The notes under the pieces are model-generated. The model made no database searches, had not been told where the DNA came from, and was given only the letters and a program-made list of their open reading frames with translations. Positions 27,813 through 37,157 of a DNA stretch of 64,000 nucleotides are shown in pieces (within the stretch, counting starts at the first letter, position 1; every line of letters begins with the position of its first letter). This stretch comes from Butyrivibrio fibrisolvens 16/4 (GTDB lineage Bacteria; Bacillota; Clostridia; Lachnospirales; Lachnospiraceae). The position numbers and the translations under genes were made by a program. The stretch is taken from positions 807,658 through 871,657 of the forward strand of contig FP929036.1 of assembly GCA_000209815.1 (NCBI GenBank). The letters run 5' to 3'.

Positions 27813-28952
27813 ATGGCTCAGACCAGTATGCTTGCTATGATTTTGGCAGGTGGCCGCGGCAGTCGTCTACATGACTTGACCAATAAAGTGGCAAAGCCTG
27901 CAGTTTCTTACGGCGGTAAATACCGCATCATTGATTTTCCACTTAGTAATTGCGCCAATTCAGGCGTGGATATTGTAGGTGTTCTGACACAGTACGAATC
28001 TGTCCTTTTGAACAGCTATGTTGCAGCTGGAGGAAGATGGGGACTTGATACAAAGGACAGTGGTGTATTTGTTTTGACACCTCGTGAGAAGGCTGATTGT
28101 GGCCTGGATGTATACCGAGGAACAGCTGATGCTATTTCTCAAAACATCGATTTCGTAGATGCCTATGATCCAGAGTATATTCTTATTCTTTCTGGTGACC
28201 ACATTTACAAGATGAACTACGACAAGATGCTTTCATATCACAAGGAACAGGGAGCTGATGCCACAATTGCTGTGCGTGGTGTACCTATGAAGGAAGCAAG
28301 CAGATTCGGTATTATGAATACTGATGGAAATGGCCGTATTATCGAGTTTGAGGAAAAGCCTGCCAAGCCAAAGAGTAATCTGGCATCTATGGGTATCTAC
28401 ATATTTACATGGAAGACACTTAGAAAGCTTCTTGTGGAAGATATGAAAAATCCAGATTCTGATCATGATTTTGGAAAGGATATTATTCCTATTATGCTTG
28501 ATGGTGGCAAGAAGCTTTGCGCGTATGAGTTCTCTGGCTACTGGAAGGATGTTGGAACTATTGATTCCCTTTGGGAAGCAAATATGGATCTTTTAGATAG
28601 TGATAACGAGCTGGATCTCGACGATACCTCTTGGAAGATTTACACTGAGGATTCCGGAATAACACCACAGTATATTGCAAGCTCAGCAAAGATTGACGGC
28701 GCATATATTAATCAGGGTGCAGCAGTTGGTGGAACTGTACAGCGCTCAGTTATCTTTACCAATTGCAAAATCGCTCCGGGAGCAAAGGTTATTGATTCTG
28801 TATTGATGCCAGGTGCAATCGTAGAAGAGGGAGCTGTTGTTACACGTGCCCTTGTGGCAGAGAATGTTCGTATCGGAAAGAATGCCAAGGTAGGAGAGAA
28901 GAAGAGTGAAGAAATCCTTCTTGTTGCAAAAAATGTAAAGGGGGAGGACTAA
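27813..28952 (+). CDS. glgC: Glucose-1-phosphate adenylyltransferase
   Basis: The 379-residue protein has the nucleotidyltransferase motifs [33 protein letters not shown] and [11 protein letters not shown], and a C-terminal left-handed beta-helix ([19 protein letters not shown]-like repeats). It makes ADP-glucose for glycogen synthesis. A strong GAGGGAGGAA site precedes the ATG. glgD follows after 3 bases; in Firmicutes the two form a mixed tetramer. Confidence 0.95.
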   Translation: MAQTSMLAMILAGGRGSRLHDLTNKVAKPAVSYGGKYRIIDFPLSNCANSGVDIVGVLTQYESVLLNSYVAAGGRWGLDTKDSGVFVLTPREKADCGLDVYRGTADAISQNIDFVDAYDPEYILILSGDHIYKMNYDKMLSYHKEQGADATIAVRGVPMKEASRFGIMNTDGNGRIIEFEEKPAKPKSNLASMGIYIFTWKTLRKLLVEDMKNPDSDHDFGKDIIPIMLDGGKKLCAYEFSGYWKDVGTIDSLWEANMDLLDSDNELDLDDTSWKIYTEDSGITPQYIASSAKIDGAYINQGAAVGGTVQRSVIFTNCKIAPGAKVIDSVLMPGAIVEEGAVVTRALVAENVRIGKNAKVGEKKSEEILLVAKNVKGED

Positions 28953-28955
28953 GCT

Positions 28956-30073
28956 ATGGCAAATAAAGCATTTGGTGTAATCAATTCGGCACCTAATTAT
29001 ATTAGAGTAGAAGGCCTTCACGAGTATCGTCCTATAGGAGCCTTCACATTTATTGGTAGATTTCGTGTTATTGATTTTCCACTTTCTAATATGAGTAACA
29101 GTGGTATAAATCGTATACACGTATATTTGAATAGTAGACCACGTTCACTTGTGGAGCATATTGGTTCAGGTCGTCACTACAATATCAATTCAAAGCGCGG
29201 TAATTTGCAGCTATTGTTTACACAGCAGAATGGAGCAAATTCCATTTATAATACAGATATTACTGCGTATATGGAAAATCTGGAGCAGATTGAACGTATG
29301 CCTCAGGATTATGTGATAGTAGCTCCTAGCTATATGGTTTACAAGCAGGATTATCAGCAGCTGTTGGACGACCATGTTGCGGCAGGAAACGATATTACTC
29401 TTCTTTATCACAAGGTTGATCAGGCCAAGGAGTACTATAGAGCCTGCAATGTGGTAGAGCTAAACAAGCAAAAGGGTGTTGAAAGCCTTGCTAGAAATAT
29501 GGGCACAGCCAAAGAAAAAATATCAGCATGGATACCTATGTTATGAAAAAGGATTTATTCATTGCTTTGATTAAGAAGGCTAAGAGAGAATCCAGCGCAT
29601 ATTCATTTGCAGATATCGTAGGCTTGTCCTGCGACACATTAGATATCCGAGGCTATCAGCACAAAGGATATTTTGCAGCAATTACCAGTTTGGATGATTT
29701 CTATAGAGCTAACATGGAGCTTTTGGATTATGGTACAGCAATGGATTTCTTCAAGCAGGATTGGCCATTCTACACAAAGACCACAGATGCCTGCCCTACA
29801 CATTATCATCCAGGAGGAAAGGTTACCAATTCCCTGGTATGTAATGCAGCTTCTATAGAAGGTATAGTTGAAAATTCAATCATCGGCCGTCACGTTCATA
29901 TAGGAAAGGGAGCAATAGTAAAGAATTCAATTATTCTTTCTTATGCAGACATCAGCGATGGAACCTATATCGAAAATGCGGTAATTGATAAGTGGGTGAA
30001 GGTAAAGAATGTAAAGAAGATTGTATCTGATTCCGTAACCCCGGCGTATATCAAGCGAAATGATGTACTGTAA
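28956..30073 (+). CDS. glgD: GlgD, ADP-glucose pyrophosphorylase regulatory subunit (frameshifted)
   Basis: The N-terminus has the GlgD pattern (FTFIGRFRVIDFPLSNMSNSGI) but lacks the catalytic GGxGxR loop, as is normal for GlgD, which regulates GlgC rather than acting alone. The frame breaks in the A run at 29514-29519. One added A restores continuity into NISMDTYVMKKDLF and the C-terminal beta-helix with hexapeptide repeats. The joined protein has about 372 residues, as expected. A terminator hairpin follows. Confidence 0.93.
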
Positions 30074-30085
30074 CAAGCAAGAGAT

Positions 30086-30133
30086 AAAGTGGAAAAATTT
30101 TAGATATTATATCTAAAATTTTTCCACTTTTTA
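30086..30133 (+). terminator. Long hairpin terminator after glgD
   Basis: A perfect stem of about 20 bp (arms starting AAGTGGAAAAATTTTAGAT) is followed by TTTTTATTTT. It ends the glg operon. Confidence 0.9.
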
Positions 30134-30187
30134 TTTTCAAGTCTAAATATTTACGAAATCCGTGACGAAACTGTGAAAGAAATTCTA

Positions 30188-30216
30188 TTTACCCATTACA
30201 GGTCTGAGGATATTAT
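30188..30216 (+). promoter_or_regulatory. Putative promoter of the triple-GH43 gene
   Basis: TTTACC (30188-30193) and TATTAT (30211-30216) are separated by exactly 17 bases, 55 bases before the start codon. Confidence 0.5.
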
Positions 30217-30270
30217 GATACTACAAGGCACTTTAGGAGAGGGTGCTAAAAAAATAATGGGGGAATAAGA

Positions 30271-33200
30271 ATGAAGCATGAGAAAAAGTTGAAACGCGCT
30301 ACGGCGCTTCTTCTGGCACTTGCTTTGGCCTGGTCGGGATCAATTCCTGATGCAGGTCTTTCTTTGGTTCGTGCGACAGAAGCAACCGACGCGGCTGTAG
30401 ATGATGTTGATTCTACAGATGAAACAACTGCTGATGCTACAGTAGACGAAGAGTCTGAAAGTACAGACGAAGCTACTGAAGATCAGAAGGAACCGGAAGA
30501 CGAAGAGACAGAAGAGAATAATGTTAATGAAGATGTTGAAGACTCTGATGAACAGTCAGAGGACGAGCTCCTTTCAGAAGAGCTTTTAGACGAAGAAATT
30601 CTAAAGGATGAAGAAGAGGAAGAAAAGGAGAAGACAGAGCTTAAGCTTATTGCAGACTTTGATTTTGAAGGTCTAAGTGCTGGGGAGACTATGACAGGAG
30701 CCGCTGCTAAGGCATCCGGTTCTTATAGCCTTACAACAAGCTATGATGGCTCTCAGGCACTTTCTTTGAATGGCTCAAATCAGTATCTGAAGGTAACTAC
30801 TAAGGATGGAGATTCACTTCTTGGTGGATATGATTCAGTATCTATCTCGGCTGATGTGCAGTTCCTAAGAACAGATGCAAACTGGCTGTTCTATGCAGCA
30901 CCAGATTCAAATGCACAGAGCTATCCTTACGAGCACTATATCGGTGCATTCCTTGAAAAGGGAAGTGATTTCAAAGCAGAGCAGTACAATAACAATGGTT
31001 CAAGACCGGGCTGTGCTGCCACATCTCTTTCACTAAACACCTGGAATCATATCGAGGCAGTTTATTCAAAGGATGTAACAACTATCTATGTTGATGGTGA
31101 AAAGAAGGCTACTTTTGAATCAGGCTTTGCACTTGAGGACATCTTAAAAGATTCACCTATAGCGCTTATCGGTAGAGCAAATTGGGGAAGTGGTGAGTAC
31201 TGTAAGGCATATGTAGATAACTTTAAAATCTATAGCGGCAGTCTTTCAGATGGCGATGTAAAGGATTTATATCAGGCATATCTTGATAGAAAAGTTGGGG
31301 AAAAGACAGAGGTTGATTTCTCACTTAACGCAGGATATGTAACAGATGATATTAATCTTCCAGCTGAGTATGACGGCAAGAAGATTTCTTGGGAGACAAG
31401 TGACGACAAAGCTATCACAGCTGACGGTAAGGTGACACGTTCTAATAAGAACAAAGAGGTTACTCTTACAGCTAATATCGATGGAGATAAAAAAGACTTT
31501 AAGGTTGTTGTATTAAAGGAAGGCAAGGATGTTATTACCTATACTAATAGCAAACCAGCCGTAGGTCAGGATGGTGGTATGATGATTGCCGCTGAAGAGA
31601 ACGGCGGATTTAGTCCACTTCACAAGAATCAGCCTATTCTTTACACAGCACTTGGAAATAAATCTTATTCTAGCCCAGTTATTTTAAGAGAAGCAGATGG
31701 AGAGGGATTCTTCATGGTTGCCACCAGTGGTGGACAGCTCCTCACCTACAAATCAGAGGATTTGATTACATATACAGATGAAAATGGAGTTGCATTAGGT
31801 AATGTTTCTTCTGTAAGAAAAGCAGCAGCTGTATATGATATGACTGATGAAAGATATGAGATTTATCTTAAAACAGATGATGGATTATATCTTGTAGCAT
31901 CTAAGGATATGAAGAAATTTGATACACCACTTCTTATCAACGATGATGCATTTGAATTTGATACTGTTAAAAACTCTCCTAACACAGCAATCAGTCCATC
32001 AGCAATTGGTCTTACAAATGAAGAATACGAAAAGGTTGTAGAGAAATTTACAAATCCTTACAATACATCACTCAGTGATCTTCCTACAGATGAAATCAAA
32101 GTTGATGCACTTACATCAAAGGAAGAATTCAGAGAGGTACTTCAGAAATACATAAAGAAGAATACAGTAAAAGCTGAGTATTCTGATGGTACAAAGAATA
32201 CTTATTCACTGAGATTTACAGAGGAAAGCATTGATAATGTAGATTTAGAACTTCCTGGAACCTATACACTTGACGGTGTTATTGGTGGTTCTGGAAACTT
32301 TACAGATGCAGCAGATCCTCTTATTCCAGAAAGAGCAGATCCTTACGTTGTTTACAATGAGGATGACGGATATTACTACTTTACAGCATCTTACCCAATG
32401 GTAGGAAATGGCGATAAGGATGGATATGACAGAGTCATTCTCAGACGTGCAAAGACAATTGAAGGTCTTGCTACAGCAGAAGAGGTAAGCATCTGGGATG
32501 AGAATACATCTAAGGAGCTTGGCAGATTTATCTGGGCACCTGAGATGCACAAGATTGGAGACAGCTGGTATTTAGTTGCAACAGCAGGTCTCAATACAGG
32601 CAGCGGAACCACATTTAATATCCGCCCATTTATGATTAAGTTCCAGGGCAATGCAAAGAAGGATGACCTTTACGATTTAGATAAGTGGGGAGATCCAGTG
32701 CTTGTTAAGCCAGTAAAGGGCGACAATGTATTAAATGCCATGTCACTTGATATGACATATTTTGAGGCAGGTGGAAATCACTACCTTATCTGGGCTGATG
32801 AGACAAAGAATAGCCAGAACCCTGATGGACTCAGCTATTTGTTTATTGCAACAATCGATCCAGAAAATCCAACTCAGCTTACAAGTAAGGCACAGCTTCT
32901 TACAAAGCCAGAGTTCAACTGGGAATTAGTCAGATATAAAGTAAATGAAGGCCCAGGAGTGTTCCATAAGGATGGAAAGGTTTATATGACCTTCTCAGCA
33001 TCAGGAACAGGTTCAGAGTACTGCGTAGGTCTTATGTATGCAGATGAGAAGGCTGATTTAACAGACATCAGCAATTGGACAAAGCTTCCTTATCCAATTC
33101 TTACAAGCTCAGATTTTGATGATGAGGTTTCTGGTCCAGGTCACAACTCGTTTACATATGATGAGAACGGAAATCTTGTAATTGTTTACCATGCAAGAGA

Positions 33201-36200
33201 GTCTAAGAGCCACGCTACTCATAGCGGCGACCCACTTTACGATCCTTGCAGAAATGCCTACGTAAAGACAGTATTATTTGATGAGGATGGGCTTCCAATC
33301 TTCAATCTCAGCTCAGAGGATTTCATTAAGGGCGGAGATACCTTCAAGGTAAATGTTGTTGTAGAAGGTGAAGAGATTAAGGCAGAGCCAGTACTTGAAT
33401 ACAACTTTAACGAAACTCTTTCAAAGGGTGTTGTAAAGGATGTTTCAGGAAATGGAAACGATGGATATGCCCACAAGGGTGAGTATGTATCGGATGATGA
33501 CTACGGAAAAGTTCTTTACCTTAGTGGTGATGACTCTGTAGGTGGAAATAATTCTTACCTTGAGTTCCCTAAGGGATTCTTTGATGGCAGAAACAAGATG
33601 ACAATTTCCTTTGATGTGAAGGAAGTAACAAGAACAGGAAATTATTTCACATTCACATTTGGACAGGATAACAGCAAGTACTTATTCTACAAGGCTATGC
33701 CAACAGCAGAGAAGCTTGCTATTACACAAAATGGTGGTGGTGCAGAAAGCAAGGTTGAAGCTTCGGCTAAATATCCTAATACTGCAAGCACCTGGATTAA
33801 CATCACAATTGTTGTTGATGGAACAAAGATGTCTCTTTACAGAGATGGAAAGCTTATTGGAACAAACAAGAATACTGGAGTAAAGGTTTCTGATTTGGGA
33901 GAGGATTTACTTGGATACCTTGGTAAGTCATTCTACTCAGCAGATGAGTATTTCAGAGGATACTTTGATAACGTAAAGGTTTATAACAGAGCTTACAAGA
34001 AGGATGATGTTGCAAGACTTTACACAGCAGGACGTGTTGCAAGAGCAGAGGAAGTAGGCGATGTAAACTACGTTGCAAACAATTATGTAATTCCAAATAT
34101 GAACAAGATTAAGGGAAATATTTCACTTCCTTCAGAGGTTAATGGTGTAAACATTTCTTGGACATCTTCAAATGAAAAGGTAATCAGCACAAAGACAAAG
34201 TCAAATACAGGTTATGATTCAACACCAGCAGGTGTGGTTACCCGTCAGGATGCAGATGTAAACGTAACACTTACAGCTACATTCTCTAAGGGAGATGAAA
34301 AGGTTACTAAGACATATGACTGCAAGGTAATCAAGGCTCCAAAGGCTGTTGATGAGTACGTTGGATACTTATTCGTTCACTTTACTGGTACAGAAGGTGC
34401 AGCAAGTGACGAGCAGGTATACTTCTCAGTTTCGAAGGATGGATTCAACTGGGAAGACCTTAATAACAACAACCCAATCATTACAAGTACTATTGGTGAG
34501 AGTGGTCTTCGAGATATGTACATTGCTCGCACTCCAGAAGGTGACAAGTTCTATATGATTTCAACTGACCTTAGCATTTACCACAACAAGTCAAATGCTT
34601 GGCCAGCAGCAGGAAGCAACGGAAGCCACAGCATCGTGGTTTGGGAATCTAGTGATTTAGTTCACTGGTCTAAGCCATGGCTTGCTGAAATCGCACCTGA
34701 AAATGCAGGCTGTACCTGGGCACCAGAATTTGTTTACGATGATGTAACAGGCGAGTATGTGGTTTACTGGTCTGCAACAAGACTTGAGGTAGATGAGAAC
34801 GAGAAGATTACTCAGGATTATGAGAATCACGCCATCTACTATGCAAAGACACGTGATTTCGTTCACTTCACTGAGCCTAAGCTCTACCACGAAGGTGGAC
34901 GTAACAGCAACGGTGTAATAATTAAGGTTATTGATTCTACAATGATTAAGGGTAACGATGGCAAATACTATCGCTACACAAAGAACGAGTCTAACGGTTC
35001 AATCAAGATTGACGTAGCAGACAGAGTTCTTGGAAACTTTACAGATATTGATTCTAAGTTCCTTGATAAGACACTTCCTAATAAGGTTGGCGCAGTAGAG
35101 GGACCAATCATCTTCAAGCTTAATGAGAAGAATGAAGCTGGTGAAGATCAGTGGTGCTTGCTTATCGATAGATTTGCAAGAGGTCAGGGCTACTATCCTG
35201 TAGTTACTACTGATTTGGCTTCAGGAGATTTCCAGTTTGTTGAAGATAGCAAGCTTGGTTCTTACAACAAGATTAAGTATCGTCACGGTTATGTAATGCC
35301 AATCACAGCTGATGAGTATGCAGCACTTACAGATTCTGATTGGAACGACTTTGATGATGAGGCTGAGGAAATCGTTCTTGAAAAGAGTAATTCAGGAAAC
35401 CCAATGCTTGGATTTGATGAGAATAGCGACATCCTTTACGGTGGAGATCCTTCTATCCTTGTAGATGGAGATACCGTATATGCGTATGTTGGACACGATA
35501 CATCAACAAATGAAAGTTATAAGATGCCAGACTGGAGATGCTATTCATCACAGGATATGAAGAACTGGAAGTACGAAGGAGAGTTCCTGAACGATTCAGA
35601 TATATCTTGGGTACAGGATAAGAATAGTGCATGGGCTGGACAGGTTGTTAAGCACGACGGCAAGTATTACTTCTACTATTGTTCTGAGGCTAAGAGCAGC
35701 TACGGTGGTGGAAAGTGCATCGGCGTTGCAGTTTCTGATTCACCTACAGGTGGATTTAAGGATATCGGACATCCGCTTGTAAGAAATGTTGATACTTACA
35801 ATGGAGTTTCAACTTGGGAAGATATTGATCCTACATTCTGGATTGAAAAGGATGAGGATGGAAAAGAGCACAGAATCCTTGGATGGGGCAATGTTCGTTT
35901 CTTCAACTGTGAACTTAACGAAGATATGATTTCTATCGTTGATAAGGATGGAGATGAGGACAAGCTTTCAGTAGAAAAGGCAGCAGATCAGAAGGATGCT
36001 GACATCAAGGTCGGCGTGATTAAAGGAATGCCAAGTGGACATCAGTATACAGAGGCTCCTTACTACTACAAGCATAAGCTTGCAAATGGCAAGGAAAGAT
36101 ACTATATGTTCTTTGCTTATGACTGGAGAGAGCAGATGGCATACGCATATTGCGACAGCCTCGAAGACTTCCTTAACAATCAGTGGACCTTCGGAGATGT

Positions 36201-37146
36201 TGTGATGGAGCCAAGTGCTACATCAAATACAAACCATATGGCAGTATTTGATTTCAAGGGTCATACATATTTCGTATATCACGATGGTAGCCTTCCTCAC
36301 GGAAGTGGATTTAGAAGAGTTGCTTGCTGTGAAGAGTTCAAGGTAAATGCTGATGGAACAATTCCATACATCAAGAAGACAGCAGTTGGTCTTACTGGAA
36401 CAGTTAGCAAAATTTATGATTCTAAGAAGAACACAATCTTCGTTAAGGAATTTAAAAATACTCTTGTTGATGCAGATTACCCAATGACAGGAAAGGCAGT
36501 TGGATGTGACTTCGTATATGACGGCGAGAATGCTGAATGGGAAATTAACCCAGGAAAGCTCAACAAGAATAACGAAGCATTAGTATCAATCGAGTCTAAC
36601 TACAAGCCAGGTATGTATCTGACAGTTGGAAAGGCTGACAAGGACGGAAATTACACAGTAGTTCTTTCACAGGATGTAAATGGCACAAAGGATGAGGCAA
36701 AGGCTATGACCTTTAGAACAATCAAGGGTCTTTCAGGCAAGGGCGTAACATTCGAAAGTGCATTACATCACGGATATTATCTTGCATCAGTTAATGGCAA
36801 GCTTATCCTTACAGAGGAGCCAGAGGCAGATGAGGCTACATTCTTTACAGAAAAGGTTGCTGAAGGAACAGTGAAGGCATCTGAGGTTATCAAGTCTTCA
36901 AGAGTTCAGAAGTCAGTAAGAATGTATGTTGTTGGTGAAACAGTTAAGACTGATGACATTAGAATCAGAGCAACTCTTGAAAACGGCAAGAGAGTAACTA
37001 TAAAGGATAATCTTAATATTACTGTTCCTGAGGATATTACTGCTGAGACTGGAAAGAAGACTATCACAGTTTCTTACGAGTTCTGCGGAACAGAATACGA
37101 AGGCCAGGTTACTATAAATGTTGTTGACAAGGATTACAGAAAGTAG
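30271..37146 (+). CDS. Secreted multidomain protein with three GH43-type domains
   Basis: This 2291-residue protein has a signal peptide (1-35) and a very acidic spacer (to about 120). By rough position it then has: LamG (124-340); Ig-like (348-416); a region with propeller-like repeats (421-680); GH43 domain 1 (685-1030, ERADPYVVY base and VNEGPGVF acid); LamG (1040-1257); Ig-like (1266-1362); GH43-like domain 2 (1363-1706, GLRDMYIAR and GAVEGPIIF); GH43 domain 3 (1706-2045, GGDPSILVDG and YTEAPYYYK); an AbfB-like sugar-binding module (2064-2197); and a final Ig-like domain. GH43 enzymes are five-bladed propellers acting on arabinan, arabinoxylan or xylan. No membrane anchor or sortase signal is seen, so it is probably released or bound to a partner. 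The next gene may be that partner. Confidence 0.88.
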   Translation: MKHEKKLKRATALLLALALAWSGSIPDAGLSLVRATEATDAAVDDVDSTDETTADATVDEESESTDEATEDQKEPEDEETEENNVNEDVEDSDEQSEDELLSEELLDEEILKDEEEEEKEKTELKLIADFDFEGLSAGETMTGAAAKASGSYSLTTSYDGSQALSLNGSNQYLKVTTKDGDSLLGGYDSVSISADVQFLRTDANWLFYAAPDSNAQSYPYEHYIGAFLEKGSDFKAEQYNNNGSRPGCAATSLSLNTWNHIEAVYSKDVTTIYVDGEKKATFESGFALEDILKDSPIALIGRANWGSGEYCKAYVDNFKIYSGSLSDGDVKDLYQAYLDRKVGEKTEVDFSLNAGYVTDDINLPAEYDGKKISWETSDDKAITADGKVTRSNKNKEVTLTANIDGDKKDFKVVVLKEGKDVITYTNSKPAVGQDGGMMIAAEENGGFSPLHKNQPILYTALGNKSYSSPVILREADGEGFFMVATSGGQLLTYKSEDLITYTDENGVALGNVSSVRKAAAVYDMTDERYEIYLKTDDGLYLVASKDMKKFDTPLLINDDAFEFDTVKNSPNTAISPSAIGLTNEEYEKVVEKFTNPYNTSLSDLPTDEIKVDALTSKEEFREVLQKYIKKNTVKAEYSDGTKNTYSLRFTEESIDNVDLELPGTYTLDGVIGGSGNFTDAADPLIPERADPYVVYNEDDGYYYFTASYPMVGNGDKDGYDRVILRRAKTIEGLATAEEVSIWDENTSKELGRFIWAPEMHKIGDSWYLVATAGLNTGSGTTFNIRPFMIKFQGNAKKDDLYDLDKWGDPVLVKPVKGDNVLNAMSLDMTYFEAGGNHYLIWADETKNSQNPDGLSYLFIATIDPENPTQLTSKAQLLTKPEFNWELVRYKVNEGPGVFHKDGKVYMTFSASGTGSEYCVGLMYADEKADLTDISNWTKLPYPILTSSDFDDEVSGPGHNSFTYDENGNLVIVYHARESKSHATHSGDPLYDPCRNAYVKTVLFDEDGLPIFNLSSEDFIKGGDTFKVNVVVEGEEIKAEPVLEYNFNETLSKGVVKDVSGNGNDGYAHKGEYVSDDDYGKVLYLSGDDSVGGNNSYLEFPKGFFDGRNKMTISFDVKEVTRTGNYFTFTFGQDNSKYLFYKAMPTAEKLAITQNGGGAESKVEASAKYPNTASTWINITIVVDGTKMSLYRDGKLIGTNKNTGVKVSDLGEDLLGYLGKSFYSADEYFRGYFDNVKVYNRAYKKDDVARLYTAGRVARAEEVGDVNYVANNYVIPNMNKIKGNISLPSEVNGVNISWTSSNEKVISTKTKSNTGYDSTPAGVVTRQDADVNVTLTATFSKGDEKVTKTYDCKVIKAPKAVDEYVGYLFVHFTGTEGAASDEQVYFSVSKDGFNWEDLNNNNPIITSTIGESGLRDMYIARTPEGDKFYMISTDLSIYHNKSNAWPAAGSNGSHSIVVWESSDLVHWSKPWLAEIAPENAGCTWAPEFVYDDVTGEYVVYWSATRLEVDENEKITQDYENHAIYYAKTRDFVHFTEPKLYHEGGRNSNGVIIKVIDSTMIKGNDGKYYRYTKNESNGSIKIDVADRVLGNFTDIDSKFLDKTLPNKVGAVEGPIIFKLNEKNEAGEDQWCLLIDRFARGQGYYPVVTTDLASGDFQFVEDSKLGSYNKIKYRHGYVMPITADEYAALTDSDWNDFDDEAEEIVLEKSNSGNPMLGFDENSDILYGGDPSILVDGDTVYAYVGHDTSTNESYKMPDWRCYSSQDMKNWKYEGEFLNDSDISWVQDKNSAWAGQVVKHDGKYYFYYCSEAKSSYGGGKCIGVAVSDSPTGGFKDIGHPLVRNVDTYNGVSTWEDIDPTFWIEKDEDGKEHRILGWGNVRFFNCELNEDMISIVDKDGDEDKLSVEKAADQKDADIKVGVIKGMPSGHQYTEAPYYYKHKLANGKERYYMFFAYDWREQMAYAYCDSLEDFLNNQWTFGDVVMEPSATSNTNHMAVFDFKGHTYFVYHDGSLPHGSGFRRVACCEEFKVNADGTIPYIKKTAVGLTGTVSKIYDSKKNTIFVKEFKNTLVDADYPMTGKAVGCDFVYDGENAEWEINPGKLNKNNEALVSIESNYKPGMYLTVGKADKDGNYTVVLSQDVNGTKDEAKAMTFRTIKGLSGKGVTFESALHHGYYLASVNGKLILTEEPEADEATFFTEKVAEGTVKASEVIKSSRVQKSVRMYVVGETVKTDDIRIRATLENGKRVTIKDNLNITVPEDITAETGKKTITVSYEFCGTEYEGQVTINVVDKDYRK

Positions 37147-37157
37147 AAGCAAGGAGA

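Noticed and set aside
30271-37146. Cellulosomal protein
   Set aside because: No dockerin or cohesin motif is visible in this or the neighbouring proteins.
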